DNA of 64,000 bases from contig NZ_NSFT01000014.1 of the NCBI RefSeq assembly GCF_002294725.1, positions 64,501 to 128,500 of the forward strand, in the 5' to 3' direction. Below the pieces are notes generated by a model, which had not been told where the DNA came from, did not search any database, and was given only the letters and a program-made list of their open reading frames with translations. The position numbers and the translations under genes were made by a program. This DNA comes from Mesorhizobium sp. WSM4313 (GTDB taxonomy: Bacteria; Pseudomonadota; Alphaproteobacteria; Rhizobiales; Rhizobiaceae). Numbering within the stretch: position 1 is the first letter of the stretch; each line of letters begins with the position of its first letter. Of the stretch, positions 1 to 7,137 are shown one piece after another.

Positions 1-232
1 CGGTTTCGGCCTGGGCGCCGAGTTCCGGCACGTTGACGCCGAGATCCTTGCCGGCCTTGCGGGCGCCGGCCAGAACGATCTGCCAGTAGAAGGATGTGGT
101 ATCCTTGACGATGATCGGAATGGTCACGTCGGCCGCCGAGGCGGGCGCGGAATGCATCGCGCCGGCGAGCATCGAAGCGGCGGCCAAGGCCACGAAGGCG
201 CGGCGGTTGAGAAGGCTGGTCACGAATTTCAT
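1..232 (-). CDS. Sugar ABC transporter substrate-binding protein, ribose type (partial, N-terminal part)
   Basis: Only the first 77 codons are in the window; the gene runs off the left edge. The protein starts with a signal peptide (RR near residues 10-11, then an Ala-rich hydrophobic run ending near ASAAD), followed by DVTIPIIVKDTTSFYW and an AGARKAGKDLGV stretch. This is the usual opening of a Peripla_BP_4 (ribose/galactose-type, CUT2) periplasmic binding protein. A strong ribosome site (GGGAGG) lies about 6 bases before the ATG. It follows uxaA on the same strand after a 338-base gap with dyads, so it probably has its own promoter. The sugar is unknown; the neighbouring sugar-acid dehydratase suggests a sugar acid or its precursor, which is inference. 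Confidence 0.8.
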   Translation of the reverse strand, partial: MKFVTSLLNRRAFVALAAASMLAGAMHSAPASAADVTIPIIVKDTTSFYWQIVLAGARKAGKDLGVNVPELGAQAET

Positions 233-312
233 TAGGTTCCTCCCTAAGTCGCCTGGTGAAGGTTGCGGAAGCTCCATCTGGATAGGCGCGGCCCAAACAG
301 AACTTTATCAAT

Positions 313-333
313 AAAAAACAGATACCGTTTTTT
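313..333. promoter_or_regulatory. A/T-rich inverted repeat upstream of binding-protein gene
   Basis: AAAAAAC (313-319) and GTTTTTT (327-333) form a 7-bp inverted repeat with a 7-bp spacer, and TATCA/TGATA bases flank it imperfectly. It lies about 80-100 bases upstream of the ATG at 232. The arm resembles the outer part of the longer palindrome at 2153-2183, but the spacing differs. It could be an operator of the same GntR protein; this is a weak inference. Confidence 0.35.
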
Positions 334-450
334 GATAGAGCATTGCCGTGACCGATGCAAGCGATGTCTGCTGCCGTGCGCGATGCGGGCTAGGGTCCGT
401 TCGGCTCGTCCCTGGGCAGTGCTCGGATGCTCCCGTTCCTCCTTATCGGC

Positions 451-498
451 ATGGAACAATAATTTCATATTTCTGTCAATATGGAATATTCATTCCAT
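451..498. promoter_or_regulatory. Two 18-bp dyads spaced 30 bp apart (candidate operators)
   Basis: Bases 481-498 read ATGGAATATTCATTCCAT, a perfect 7-4-7 inverted repeat. Bases 451-468 read ATGGAACAATAATTTCAT, an imperfect version with the same layout. Their starts are 30 bp apart, close to three helical turns, which suits two dimers on one DNA face. The TGGAA...TTCCA pattern resembles operators of IclR-type repressors. The regulator is not identified here. Confidence 0.5.
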
Positions 499-570
499 AG
501 AAAAGCCTGCACGGTTGTGAAGGTCGCCTCCTGTTGTCGGGGGCGCTTCCGACGCGATAACGGCCTTTGA

Positions 571-2076
571 TTAAAGCGTCGCGCCGAGATGCCACGGCAC
601 GAATTCGTTGTCGCCGTAGCCGAACGCCTCGCTCTTGGTCTTGCGGCCGGACGCCGTCTCGATGATCAGCTCGAAGATCTCGCGGCCCATGCCGGCGATG
701 GTCTTCTCGCCCGAGGCGATAACCCCGCAATTGACGTCCATGTCCTCTTCCATCTGGTGATACATGGTCGAATTGGTGGCGACCTTGATCGACGGCGTCG
801 GCCGGCAGCCAAAGCAGGAGCCGCGGCCGGTGGTGAAGACGATGACATTGGCGCCGCCGGCGACCTGGCCGGTGGCCGAGACCGGGTCGTAGCCGGGCGT
901 GTCCATGAACACCAGGCCGCGGCCCGAGACTTTCTCGGCATAGCCGAAGACGCCGTTGAGCGGCGTCTGGCCGCCCTTGGCGACCGCGCCCAGCGATTTC
1001 TCGAGGATCGTGGTCAGGCCGCCGCGCTTGTTGCCGGGCGAGGGATTGTTGTCGATCGAGGCGCCGTGCTTGGCGGTATGGTCCTCCCACCACTTCACAA
1101 AGCCGTCAAGCTTGGCGGCGATCTCGGGCGAGGCGGCGCGGTAGGCCAGCAGATGCTCGGCGCCGTAGATCTCGGTCGTCTCCGACAAGATGCCGATGCC
1201 GCCGCAGTCTGCCAGGATATCGACGGCGGCGCCCAATGCCGGATTTGCCGTGATGCCGGACATGCCGTCCGAGCCGCCGCATTGCAGCCCGACAACGATC
1301 TCCGAGACCGGGATCGGCTCACGCTGCAGCTGGCCCACTTCCTCGGCGATCTCGGCCAGAACGCCCATCGCGCGCTCGACCGATTTGCGCGAGCCGCCGG
1401 CTTCCTGGATGTTGAAATGCCGCTTTCCCGCGGCCACGCCCTTCTGGCCGTAAAGCGTGAGTTGGTTGACCTCGCAGCCCAGGCCCACCATCAGCACGCC
1501 GCCGAAATTCGGATGGCGCGCATAGCCGGCTAAAGTGCGGTGCAGAACCATCATGCCGTCGCCGGTGGCGCTCATGCCGCAGCCCTGGCCGTGCACGATC
1601 GGCACGAAGCCGTCGATGCCGGGATATTTCGGCAGAAGTGTGCGGTTGGCTTCGTCCGCAATGGCGTGGCAGACGGTCGACGAGCAATTGACGCTGGCGA
1701 TGATGCCGATGAAGTTGCGCGTGCCGGAGCGCCCATCGGCGCGGCGGTAGCCCATGAAGGTACGCTTGCGGTCGGCCTCGGTGGCGTGCTCGGCCTCGCT
1801 CGGCGGCACCACCGGCAAGCGGCCGCTCTCGAAAACCAGATTGTGCGAATGAACATGCTCGCCGGGCGCGATGTCTTGCGTGGCGCGGCCGATCGCCTGG
1901 GCGTATTTCACAACCGCTTCGCCCGCTGGGATCGGCTTGATCGCCACCTTGTGGCCCGGCTCGATCACGGCAGTCGCGGTTGCGCCGCCCGGCAATGGCG
2001 TTCCAATCTCGATGCGCCCGTTGGCAACGGCGACATTATCGGAGGGTGAGAGAAGGATGGTGTTTGCAACGTTCAC
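571..2076 (-). CDS. uxaA: Altronate/galactarate dehydratase family protein (UxaA/GarD)
   Basis: This 501-residue protein matches the UxaA/GarD family, which dehydrates sugar acids such as D-altronate or galactarate to 2-keto-3-deoxy acids. The N-terminal SAF-like domain (about 1-95) contains GHKVAI and PGEHVHSHNL. The catalytic part carries GTRNFIGI, the GCGMS and GLGCEVNQ cysteine regions, GLQCGGSDGMSGITANP, NPSPGNKRGGLTTILEKS and a terminal WHLGATL like the end of E. coli UxaA. The length fits the family (about 495). The start is GTG with AGGA upstream; no ATG exists near the N-terminus. A divergent GntR gene and a palindrome lie upstream. Altronate is the best guess, but related sugar acids cannot be excluded. 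Confidence 0.85.
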   Translation of the reverse strand: MNVANTILLSPSDNVAVANGRIEIGTPLPGGATATAVIEPGHKVAIKPIPAGEAVVKYAQAIGRATQDIAPGEHVHSHNLVFESGRLPVVPPSEAEHATEADRKRTFMGYRRADGRSGTRNFIGIIASVNCSSTVCHAIADEANRTLLPKYPGIDGFVPIVHGQGCGMSATGDGMMVLHRTLAGYARHPNFGGVLMVGLGCEVNQLTLYGQKGVAAGKRHFNIQEAGGSRKSVERAMGVLAEIAEEVGQLQREPIPVSEIVVGLQCGGSDGMSGITANPALGAAVDILADCGGIGILSETTEIYGAEHLLAYRAASPEIAAKLDGFVKWWEDHTAKHGASIDNNPSPGNKRGGLTTILEKSLGAVAKGGQTPLNGVFGYAEKVSGRGLVFMDTPGYDPVSATGQVAGGANVIVFTTGRGSCFGCRPTPSIKVATNSTMYHQMEEDMDVNCGVIASGEKTIAGMGREIFELIIETASGRKTKSEAFGYGDNEFVPWHLGATL

Positions 2077-2152
2077 GGGCGGCTGTCCTGGGTGATCCTG
2101 GGAATGCGGGCGGATTGACTTGCGCCCGTTTAAAGGTAATGTCTTTTATCGG

Positions 2153-2183
2153 GAAAAAACAATTTTGCGTCAATTGTTTTTTC
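2153..2183. promoter_or_regulatory. Long perfect palindrome between uxaA and gntR (candidate GntR operator)
   Basis: GAAAAAACAATT (2153-2164) and AATTGTTTTTTC (2172-2183) form a perfect 12-bp inverted repeat around the 7-bp spacer TTGCGTC. The site lies 77 bp upstream of the uxaA GTG and about 250 bp upstream of the gntR ATG, in the shared divergent promoter region. A 31-bp footprint is longer than a standard FadR-type operator, which is notable because the adjacent regulator carries two winged-helix domains. Confidence 0.6.
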
Positions 2184-2227
2184 GCTCGGTTGGCGCTCGT
2201 CTTTTGGACGCCCGCGCCGCCCGTTTG

Positions 2228-2266
2228 GCAAGCCGGCGAAAAGCGTTCCGCTTTTCGGAGGCTTGC
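2228..2266. repeat. Strong imperfect hairpin in gntR leader
   Basis: GCAAGCC (2228-2234) pairs with GGCTTGC (2260-2266), and CGAAAAGCG (2237-2245) with CGCTTTTCG (2249-2257), leaving a 2x2 mismatch and a TTC loop. No T-run follows on either strand, so it is not a classical intrinsic terminator. It abuts the dispersed repeat starting at 2271 and may be part of the same element. Confidence 0.5.
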
Positions 2267-2270
2267 GCCA

Positions 2271-2372
2271 GAGCAATTCCAGGAAAAGGGCGTAGCGGCT
2301 TTCCGTCCGGAATTGCGCAGAAACAAAGATTTAGCGCAGTTCGGCGATTCCGAGAAACGCTGAACTGCTCTA
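2271..2372. repeat. Dispersed 102-bp palindromic repeat, copy 1
   Basis: It begins GAGCAATTCCAGGAAAAG, contains TTTCCGTCCGGAATTGCG, and ends GAAACGCTGAACTGCTCTAG, so its ends form an inverted repeat (GAGCA...TGCTC) with an internal dyad. A second 102-bp copy with the same architecture lies at 17461-17562, and a partial reversed copy at 51834-51878. It sits in the leader of gntR and has no coding sense. Confidence 0.75.
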
Positions 2373-2431
2373 GGAACACCGATCATATCGCGTTTCCGGC
2401 AGGCCGCCGCAAGCGTTGGGGGATACGGGGC

Positions 2432-3334
2432 ATGTCGAAAAGCAACAATGTCTACAAGGACGCCTTCAACCGCTGCCTCAGGTTGCTCGACGAGACCAAG
2501 AGCCTGCCGTCGGAGCCTGAGCTCGGCACGCTGCTCGGCGTCAGCCGCACCACGGTGCGCAGCATCCTTGCGCGCATGGAAGAAACCGGGCTTATCGACT
2601 GGAACAAGCGTAATAAGACCGTGCTCAGGGCGCCGCGGTCCGAGGACTTCTTCCCCGAGGAGGAGACCGACTCGCTGGCCGAGATCATCGAGCGCTCTTT
2701 CATGCGGCGTCTGCTTGCGGGAGGCGCCGAAGCCGGCATGCAGATCAACGAGCTGGAGCTGGCGCGCGAGATCGGCGTCGGCACCACCAGCGTGCGCGAA
2801 TTCCTGATCCGCTTCTCGCGCTTCGGGCTGATCGAGAAGCGGCGCAACAGCCACTGGGTGCTGAAGGGTTTCACACGCGCCTTCGCGCTGGAGCTGACCG
2901 AGATCCGCGAGATTTTCGAGCTGCGTTCGGCGGCGGCTTTCGCCGCGCTGCCGGAAGATAGCGCCGTATGGGCCGATCTTGACCGGCTGGAGCTCGAGCA
3001 TCGCCAGCTCGCCAGCGAGATCGCCACGCGCTTCAACGAATTCTCCGAGCTCGACGAGCGCTTCCACCGGCTGATCCACCGCGCCTCGCACAATCGCTTC
3101 ATCGTCGACTTTTACGATGTCATCGCGATGATCTTCCATTACCACTATCAGTGGAACAAGGCTGAGGAGCGCCAGCGCAACGAGGTCGCTATCCAGGAGC
3201 ATCTCGCCTATATCGCGGCGCTGAAATCGCGCGATCCCGGCAAGGTGGACGCCGCCTGTCGCAAGCACCTGAAGTCGGCGCGCCAGACGCTGCTGACCTC
3301 AATTCCCGAAGGGCGGCAGATGCAGCCCGCCTAG
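2432..3334 (+). CDS. GntR-family regulator with two winged-helix domains and FCD-like C-terminus
   Basis: This 300-residue protein is read from the ATG at 2432, because the open frame upstream runs through the palindrome and repeat. Residues about 25-65 contain a GntR-type helix-turn-helix (LPSEPELGTLLGVSRTTVR, then ARMEETGLI). Residues about 100-150 contain a second one (INELELAREIGVGTTSVREF, then RFGLIEKR). The rest resembles an FCD ligand domain (EIREIFELRSAA, ELDERFHRLIHRASHN, EHLAYIAALKSRD). It is divergent from uxaA and probably controls sugar-acid genes. The start codon is only modestly supported, with a G-rich stretch just upstream. Confidence 0.8.
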   Translation: MSKSNNVYKDAFNRCLRLLDETKSLPSEPELGTLLGVSRTTVRSILARMEETGLIDWNKRNKTVLRAPRSEDFFPEEETDSLAEIIERSFMRRLLAGGAEAGMQINELELAREIGVGTTSVREFLIRFSRFGLIEKRRNSHWVLKGFTRAFALELTEIREIFELRSAAAFAALPEDSAVWADLDRLELEHRQLASEIATRFNEFSELDERFHRLIHRASHNRFIVDFYDVIAMIFHYHYQWNKAEERQRNEVAIQEHLAYIAALKSRDPGKVDAACRKHLKSARQTLLTSIPEGRQMQPA

Positions 3335-3476
3335 GGTCTGTCGAGATTCAGGTGATGCCGGCCTGCGAAGGGCGGCTTCCTGCGCTTCCGGTGCTCACGT
3401 ACCTTAAGTACGCTCCGCTCCGGTTCTCGGAAGCCACCATTCTCGGCTCGGCCTGACCTGAATCTCGACAGACCCT
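3333..3476. repeat. Palindromic repeat element directly after gntR
   Basis: A 21-bp inverted repeat starting AGGGTCTGTCGAGATTCAG (3333-3353; 3456-3476) encloses a 112-bp core (3349-3460) that recurs almost unchanged at 8566-8677. The core has its own dyads (GGCTTCC/GGAAGCC and GTACCTTAAGTAC). It starts inside the gntR stop codon. The structure may act as a transcript end, but there is no T-run. Confidence 0.75.
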
Positions 3477-3628
3477 CACGCATGTCGTCCAGAAGCGTGC
3501 AGCGGTTTTGGGACAACGACATGCATAAAAACAAGCGCGTCGCGCCGCGTTGCCGCAGCGCGGTTTTGCCGATTTCCCGCGCGCATTCCCCGTGCTACCG
3601 TCGACGCGTTTCCGGGAGAGGCTTTGCG

Positions 3629-4003
3629 TTGGATATCCGGCTGAGACGATGGAGCATGCCGGCCGCGTTCGTCGCGGCGCTGCTTCTATTGCTTCAGTCC
3701 TCTCTCGGCGCTTTCGCCTTCGGCGCGCCTTCGCAGGTCGACGCCTTCGGCAACGTCATCTGCACGCATGAAGGCGCTGTAAAACTCCCCGGCGGCGATT
3801 CCCACCAACAACATCTGCCGGCCTGCTGCTCGCTCGGCTGCAACATGGTTTCGGCGGCGCATCTGCCGCCGCCGGAGGCCGGCGCCCTGGCCAGGCCCCA
3901 GCTTTTCGAGGCCGTCGCCTTCCAGCTTCCGGCCTTCCGGCACCAGGATTTCGCCCGCGACCGCTCTCCGGCCAATCCGCGCGCGCCGCCGGCGATGGTC
4001 TGA
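3629..4003 (+). CDS. DUF2946-like small Cys/His-rich exported protein
   Basis: I favour the TTG at 3629 because GGGAGAGG lies 7 bases upstream; the same frame is open further up from 3482. The resulting 124-residue protein has a short basic N-terminus (DIRLRRWSM), one hydrophobic segment (AAFVAALLLLLQSSLGAFAF), and a metal-ligand-like stretch with CTHEG, HQQH, LPACC and GCNM. This is the pattern of DUF2946 proteins, often found with periplasmic copper genes. It directly precedes the PCu(A)C, YcnI and CopCD genes on the same strand, so a role in periplasmic copper binding is inferred. The start is uncertain. Confidence 0.65.
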   Translation: MDIRLRRWSMPAAFVAALLLLLQSSLGAFAFGAPSQVDAFGNVICTHEGAVKLPGGDSHQQHLPACCSLGCNMVSAAHLPPPEAGALARPQLFEAVAFQLPAFRHQDFARDRSPANPRAPPAMV

Positions 4004-4091
4004 TCCGCGGAACCTTCCGCAGGCCTGTTCATCCAAAGATCAGACTGTTCGCGGCCGCATTGCGGCGCGATCCCGTACTCATGGAGCAACC

Positions 4092-4649
4092 ATGTCCAAT
4101 CTTCTTCCCAAGGCGCAAGCCTTCGCCCTTCGCGGCGCGCCGCCGTTTCACCTCCCGCTGCGCGTTGGCCTTGCCGTGCTCAGCCTTTTCTTTCTCTTGG
4201 CCTGCATTCCCGCCGCCTTGGCGCATGAGTTCAAGGTCGGCGATCTCGAGATCGAGCATCCCTGGTCGCGGGCGACGCCGCCGGGCGCCAAGGTGGGCGG
4301 CGGCTATTTCACCGTGATCAACAAGGGCAGCGCGCCGGACCGGCTGCTGTCGATCTCCTCCGACATCTCCGAAAAGGCCGAACTGCATGAGATGGGCGTC
4401 AAGGACGGCGTCATGACCATGCGGCCGGTCGAGGGCGGGCTGGAGATCCCGGCCGGCGGCAAGGTCGCGCTGAAGCCGGGCGCTTATCACCTGATGTTCA
4501 CCGGCCTGAAGCGGCAGCCGAAGCAGGGCGAGAAATTCCCCGCGACGCTGACCTTCGAGAAGGCGGGCAGCGTCACCGTCGAGTTCGCCGTCGAAGGCAT
4601 CGGCGAGACGGGCAGTGGCGATATGGGCGACATGGATCACGCCGAGTAA
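4092..4649 (+). CDS. Periplasmic copper chaperone PCu(A)C family
   Basis: This 185-residue exported protein has a long leader with a hydrophobic core (LRVGLAVLSLFFLLACI) and likely cleavage at ALA before HEFKVGDLEIEHPWSR. The PCu(A)C signature is present: HEMGVKDGVMTM, then an IPAGGKVALKPG stretch, then HLMF, giving the His/Met set that binds Cu(I). The acidic, Met- and His-containing tail GDMGDMDHAE may add metal binding. PCu(A)C proteins deliver copper to cytochrome oxidase Cu-A/Cu-B sites or to periplasmic enzymes. It lies 88 bases after the DUF2946 gene and 30 bases before the YcnI gene, consistent with an operon. Confidence 0.85.
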   Translation: MSNLLPKAQAFALRGAPPFHLPLRVGLAVLSLFFLLACIPAALAHEFKVGDLEIEHPWSRATPPGAKVGGGYFTVINKGSAPDRLLSISSDISEKAELHEMGVKDGVMTMRPVEGGLEIPAGGKVALKPGAYHLMFTGLKRQPKQGEKFPATLTFEKAGSVTVEFAVEGIGETGSGDMGDMDHAE

Positions 4650-4679
4650 TCCGCCAATTCGAAATCAGAGGCACAATTC

Positions 4680-5198
4680 ATGAAAAAGTATATTTTGGCG
4701 GCGGGCGCGCTTTGCGCGCTCGGGACCAACGCCGCGCTCGCCCACATCACGCTCGAAACGCAGGAAGCGGCCGTCGGCTCGACCTACAAGGCCGTCTTGC
4801 GCGTGCCGCATGGCTGCGAGGGCAAGGCAACGACCGCGGTGCGTGTGCAGATCCCCGAAGGCGTCATCGCGGTGAAGCCGATGCCCAAGCCCGGCTGGAC
4901 GCTGCAGGTCAAGAAGGGCAAATACGAGAAATCCTACCAGCTCTATGGCGAGGCCTTGACCACCGGCGTGAAGGAAGTCGACTGGAGCGGCGGCAATCTA
5001 CCGGACGAATTCTATGACGAATTCGTCTTCCGCGCCTCGCTGGCGGCCGATCTGCCGGCCGGCCAGATGCTCTATTTCCCGGTGGTGCAGGAATGCGGCG
5101 ATGCCGCCGAGCGCTGGATCGAGATCCCGGCGGCCGGCCAGGACGAGGACGCCTTGGAAACGCCAGCGCCCGGCATCAAATTGCTGCCGAAGAAATGA
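4680..5198 (+). CDS. YcnI/DUF1775 family copper-binding protein
   Basis: This 172-residue protein has a short signal peptide (MKKYILAAGALCALGTNAALA) whose predicted mature N-terminus is HITLET. YcnI proteins bind copper through an N-terminal His with a nearby Glu and Trp; HITLE and a Trp-containing KPGWTLQV stretch are visible. HGCEGKATTAVRVQIPEGV and FPVVQECG are further family features. It lies between PCu(A)C and CopCD genes, a recurrent grouping. A likely ribosome site (AGAGGCA) is just upstream of the ATG. The role as a periplasmic copper carrier is inferred from family and context. Confidence 0.85.
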   Translation: MKKYILAAGALCALGTNAALAHITLETQEAAVGSTYKAVLRVPHGCEGKATTAVRVQIPEGVIAVKPMPKPGWTLQVKKGKYEKSYQLYGEALTTGVKEVDWSGGNLPDEFYDEFVFRASLAADLPAGQMLYFPVVQECGDAAERWIEIPAAGQDEDALETPAPGIKLLPKK

Positions 5199-5250
5199 TC
5201 TCTGTTGGCGCGCTCCCTCGGGATGCGCCAACATTTCCAGTTATGACGGC

Positions 5251-6879
5251 ATGAACGCAGCACTGCCTTCCTCGATGAACTGCATGCTTGCCGGCTCGCT
5301 TGTCTGGCTGGCGGCAATGCTCGTGACGATGGCGCTGCTCGTCGTGCCCGGCCGCGCTTTGGCGCATGCCGCGCTGGTCGCGACCGACCCGGCTGACGGC
5401 GCCGTGCTGACGCAAAGTCCCGGCAAATTCTCGCTGACCTTCAGCGAGCCCGTCTCGCCGCTGGTGCTGACGCTTGTGCGGCCGGACGGCTCACAGCTTG
5501 CGCTGACATCCTTCCGCCTCAAGGACCAGACCGTCGAGATCGACAATCCCGAAGCGCTCAAATCCGGCACGCATGTGCTGAGTTGGCGAGTCGTTTCGGT
5601 CGATGGTCATCCGGTCGGCGGCTCGGCGCTGTTTTCCATGGGCGCGCCAAGCGCGGCACCAGTGGCGGGTGAGGCCGTCGACTGGACGCTGCGGGCAGCG
5701 ATCTGGCTCGGCAAGCTGTTTCTCTATGCCGGACTTTTTCTCGGCATCGGCGGCGCGTTCGCACTTGCCTGGCTCGCCGAGGACCGGCGCCGCGGCCGAC
5801 GCTTCGTCATCGCGGCGCTTCTTATCGGTCTCGTCGGAGCGCCGCTTTCGCTCGGCCTGCAGGGGCTGGATGCGCTCGGCGCGCCGCTCGCCCGGTTTGC
5901 GACACCGGCTGTCTGGAAGACCGCGCTCGAGACGAGCTTCGTCTGGACGGTGCTGCTCGGCCTGATCGCGCTCGGCTTGGCTTTGCTTTCTCTTGCCGGA
6001 CCGTCGGGCTTGCGCAAGCTGGCGGCGTCCGTAGCACTGCTCGGTGTTGGCGCGGCCCTTGCCGCGAGCGGTCACGCCAGCGCCGCCGAGCCGCAATGGC
6101 TGACGCGGCCGCTGGTATTCCTGCACGGCACCGCGATCGCCTTCTGGGCGGGTGCGCTGGCGCCGCTCGGCCTCGCGCTGCGGCAGCAGCCGGCGCAAGC
6201 GAAGGTCTTTCTGCGGCGCTTCTCGCGCGCGATCCTGCCGGTCGTGGCTGTCCTTGCCGCCAGCGGCATCGTACTGGCGATCATCCAGCTGCAGCAGCCG
6301 GCCGCGCTGATCCATACCGCTTATGGCCGGCTGCTGCTGCTCAAGCTCACCCTGCTGCTCTTCCTGTTCACGTTGGCCTCCATCAACCGCTGGACGTTGA
6401 CAGCGCCCGCCGTGGCCGGCGACACCGAGGTGCAGCGGCGGATGGTGCGCTCGATCGGCATCGAGATGCTGATCGCGCTCGCCATTTTCGGCGTCGCCGC
6501 CGGCTGGCGCTTCACCCCGCCGCCACGCGCGTTGGCGATCGCCGCCGCGCAACCGGTTTCGATCCACATCCACACGCTGAAGGCGATGGCCGATCTCGGC
6601 ATCACGCCGGGCCATGCCGGCGAGGTTGCCGCTTCGATGATGATCATGACCGGCGAATTCGGGCCGCTCGACGCCAAGGAGGTGACGCTGGTGCTGTCGA
6701 AGCCGGATTCCGGCATCGAGCCGATCAAGCGGCCGGCGAGAAAATCCGGCGACGGCACCTGGCGTATCGACAACCTCGTCATCCCGCTGCCGGGCCGCTG
6801 GGACGCCCGGCTCGATATCCTCGTTTCGGACTTCGAGGTGGTGAAGATCGAGGCGCCAATTAATATTCGCGCAGAGTGA
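5251..6879 (+). CDS. CopC-CopD fusion copper-resistance/import protein
   Basis: The 542-residue protein starts at the ATG at 5251. After a signal segment, a CopC domain (about 38-130) begins at the likely mature N-terminus HAALVATDPADG and ends with VDGHPVGGSALFSMG; His at the mature N-terminus and in DGHP are typical Cu(II) ligands. About eight membrane segments of CopD type follow (about 145-440, including WLTRPLVFLHGTAIAFWAG and RWTLTAP). A soluble C-terminal domain of about 100 residues (HIHTLKAMADLGITPGHAG, LPGRWDARLDILVSDFE) resembles FixH/YtkA-like domains. Such proteins move copper across the inner membrane. It ends the copper run. Confidence 0.85.
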   Translation: MNAALPSSMNCMLAGSLVWLAAMLVTMALLVVPGRALAHAALVATDPADGAVLTQSPGKFSLTFSEPVSPLVLTLVRPDGSQLALTSFRLKDQTVEIDNPEALKSGTHVLSWRVVSVDGHPVGGSALFSMGAPSAAPVAGEAVDWTLRAAIWLGKLFLYAGLFLGIGGAFALAWLAEDRRRGRRFVIAALLIGLVGAPLSLGLQGLDALGAPLARFATPAVWKTALETSFVWTVLLGLIALGLALLSLAGPSGLRKLAASVALLGVGAALAASGHASAAEPQWLTRPLVFLHGTAIAFWAGALAPLGLALRQQPAQAKVFLRRFSRAILPVVAVLAASGIVLAIIQLQQPAALIHTAYGRLLLLKLTLLLFLFTLASINRWTLTAPAVAGDTEVQRRMVRSIGIEMLIALAIFGVAAGWRFTPPPRALAIAAAQPVSIHIHTLKAMADLGITPGHAGEVAASMMIMTGEFGPLDAKEVTLVLSKPDSGIEPIKRPARKSGDGTWRIDNLVIPLPGRWDARLDILVSDFEVVKIEAPINIRAE

Positions 6880-6884
6880 AATTG

Positions 6885-6993
6885 AGAGTGAATGGTGAAT
6901 AGTGAATGGTGAATGGTGAATAGCAGGCGATTTTCGTTTCCGCGTCGCGACGGCGTTCGCCTGTCCATTTCACTATTCACCATTCACCATTCG
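6885..6993. repeat. Stop-rich inverted repeat of GTGAATGG/GTGAATAG units
   Basis: Short units (GTGAATGGTGAATAGTGAA...) follow the copCD stop codon. A 20-bp perfect inverted repeat pairs 6904-6923 with 6973-6992 (CTATTCACCATTCACCATTC). The rightward strand contains TGA and TAG in all three frames. Similar but not identical elements lie at 41132-41222, 41864-41992 and 50775-50828. Confidence 0.7.
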
Positions 6994-7137
6994 CCCTCAG
7001 TCTTCACCCTCGGTCTCACCGATCTCGACACAATTCGGCGAGACGGTTGACGCAGCCGCCAAGGCCCGTCATTCATCTGGGAAAGGCGTTCTCCAGGACG
7101 CAACCCACAACAAGCATCCGAACGCAGGGAAGAAACG

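Larger units (their letters stand above)
233..570. other. Intergenic regulatory region between uxaA and the binding-protein gene
   Basis: No gene is seen in this 338-base stretch. It is more AT-rich than its surroundings and contains two 18-base dyads (451-468 and 481-498) and an A/T-rich inverted repeat (313-333). It is most simply read as the promoter and operator region of the leftward transporter gene. No intrinsic terminator with a T-run is visible after uxaA. Confidence 0.6.

Noticed and set aside
589..1533. Long rightward open frame opposite uxaA
   Set aside because: It is a GC-rich shadow of a well-supported gene, with Arg/Asp/Gly-rich composition and no recognisable motif.
2036..3268. 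410-codon leftward open frame opposite gntR
   Set aside because: It spans the palindrome, the hairpin, the dispersed repeat and the gntR gene; composition is that of an antisense frame and there is no ribosome site.
3331..3534. Leftward small frame sharing a peptide with another frame at 8458-8829
   Set aside because: The shared peptide (containing REPERS and KVREHRKRRKPPFAG) comes from translating the 112-bp repeat in both places, not from related proteins.
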